Source: Chara braunii (lineage: Eukaryota > Streptophyta > Charophyceae > Charales > Characeae). From it: DNA of 29,089 bases. Where the stretch lies: positions 731,060 through 760,148 of the forward strand of contig BFEA01000533.1 of assembly GCA_003427395.1 (NCBI GenBank), written 5' to 3'. Made by a program: the position numbers and the translations under genes. The notes below the pieces were generated by a model that saw nothing but the letters and a program-made list of their open reading frames with translations, did no database searches and was not told where the DNA came from. Numbering within the stretch: position 1 is the first letter of the stretch; each line of letters begins with the position of its first letter. This document shows positions 28,976 to 29,089 of this stretch, piece by piece.

Positions 28976-29089
28976 CGACCCCGCAGCCCGTCCCCCGGCG
29001 TTTGGGAGGGAACCCCGCCGCCCCGCTGCCCGACCACCGGCGGGATCACCGGTGCCCGCCCCCGCAACCCCGACCCCGCCGGACCCCGC

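Overview
This window looks like transposon-dominated nuclear DNA of a eukaryote from the green lineage. The reasons are a Penelope-like retroelement with its GIY-YIG domain upstream of the reverse transcriptase (known from green algae and some protists and animals), LINE remnants with a plant-type zf-RVT C-terminus, and a hAT-type transposase with a DUF659-like core. A charophyte alga such as Chara is my guess; the sequence alone does not prove it. It is a draft scaffold: it has scattered N bases, a 375-base gap at 14189-14563, and a perfect Nextera mate-pair junction adapter at 9321-9358, so the join there is not trustworthy. I see no intact housekeeping gene.

Layout. 1-3600: microsatellites, a 108-bp palindromic element (554-661), a 330-bp inverted-repeat element with an 8-bp target duplication (1024-1353), a small ORF with half a RING-like motif (1933-2091), and AT-rich DNA. 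3600-5500: a LINE 3' end and four short inverted-repeat elements (MITEs) with GGGCCTCG/GGGTCTCG termini and 3-bp target duplications, one nested inside another. 6394-7934: a 5'-truncated LINE on the minus strand with a poly(A) tail. 8296-14658: a Penelope-like element on the minus strand, flanked by ~1.17-kb direct repeats (pseudo-LTRs) that each hold a hammerhead-ribozyme-like motif. Between the repeats, in sense order, lie a CCHC/coiled-coil ORF, a SAP-like segment, a GIY-YIG domain and a reverse transcriptase. All but the first ORF are damaged by stops and frameshifts.

14659-20250: low-complexity and nested repeats, including a diverged pseudo-LTR, an ~158-bp period array, another MITE (17060-17198), and a large inverted repeat (17614-17890/18262-18605) with a second type of hammerhead-like core. 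20252-21526 (minus): the most unusual coding region, a Josephin-like cysteine-protease domain followed by two RING-like zinc fingers. This pairs a putative deubiquitinase with a putative E3 module.

21617-23010: LINE remnants and a piece of a second reverse transcriptase. 23020-27239: a hAT-like transposase pseudogene with a very long acidic C-terminal tail. It has seven in-frame stops, all explicable by C-to-T change in CGA or CAG codons, and one frameshift. 27240-29089: tandem repeats, GC-rich low-complexity DNA and a CT tract. The coding regions do not form a pathway; they belong to independent mobile elements, apart possibly from the Josephin-RING ORF.
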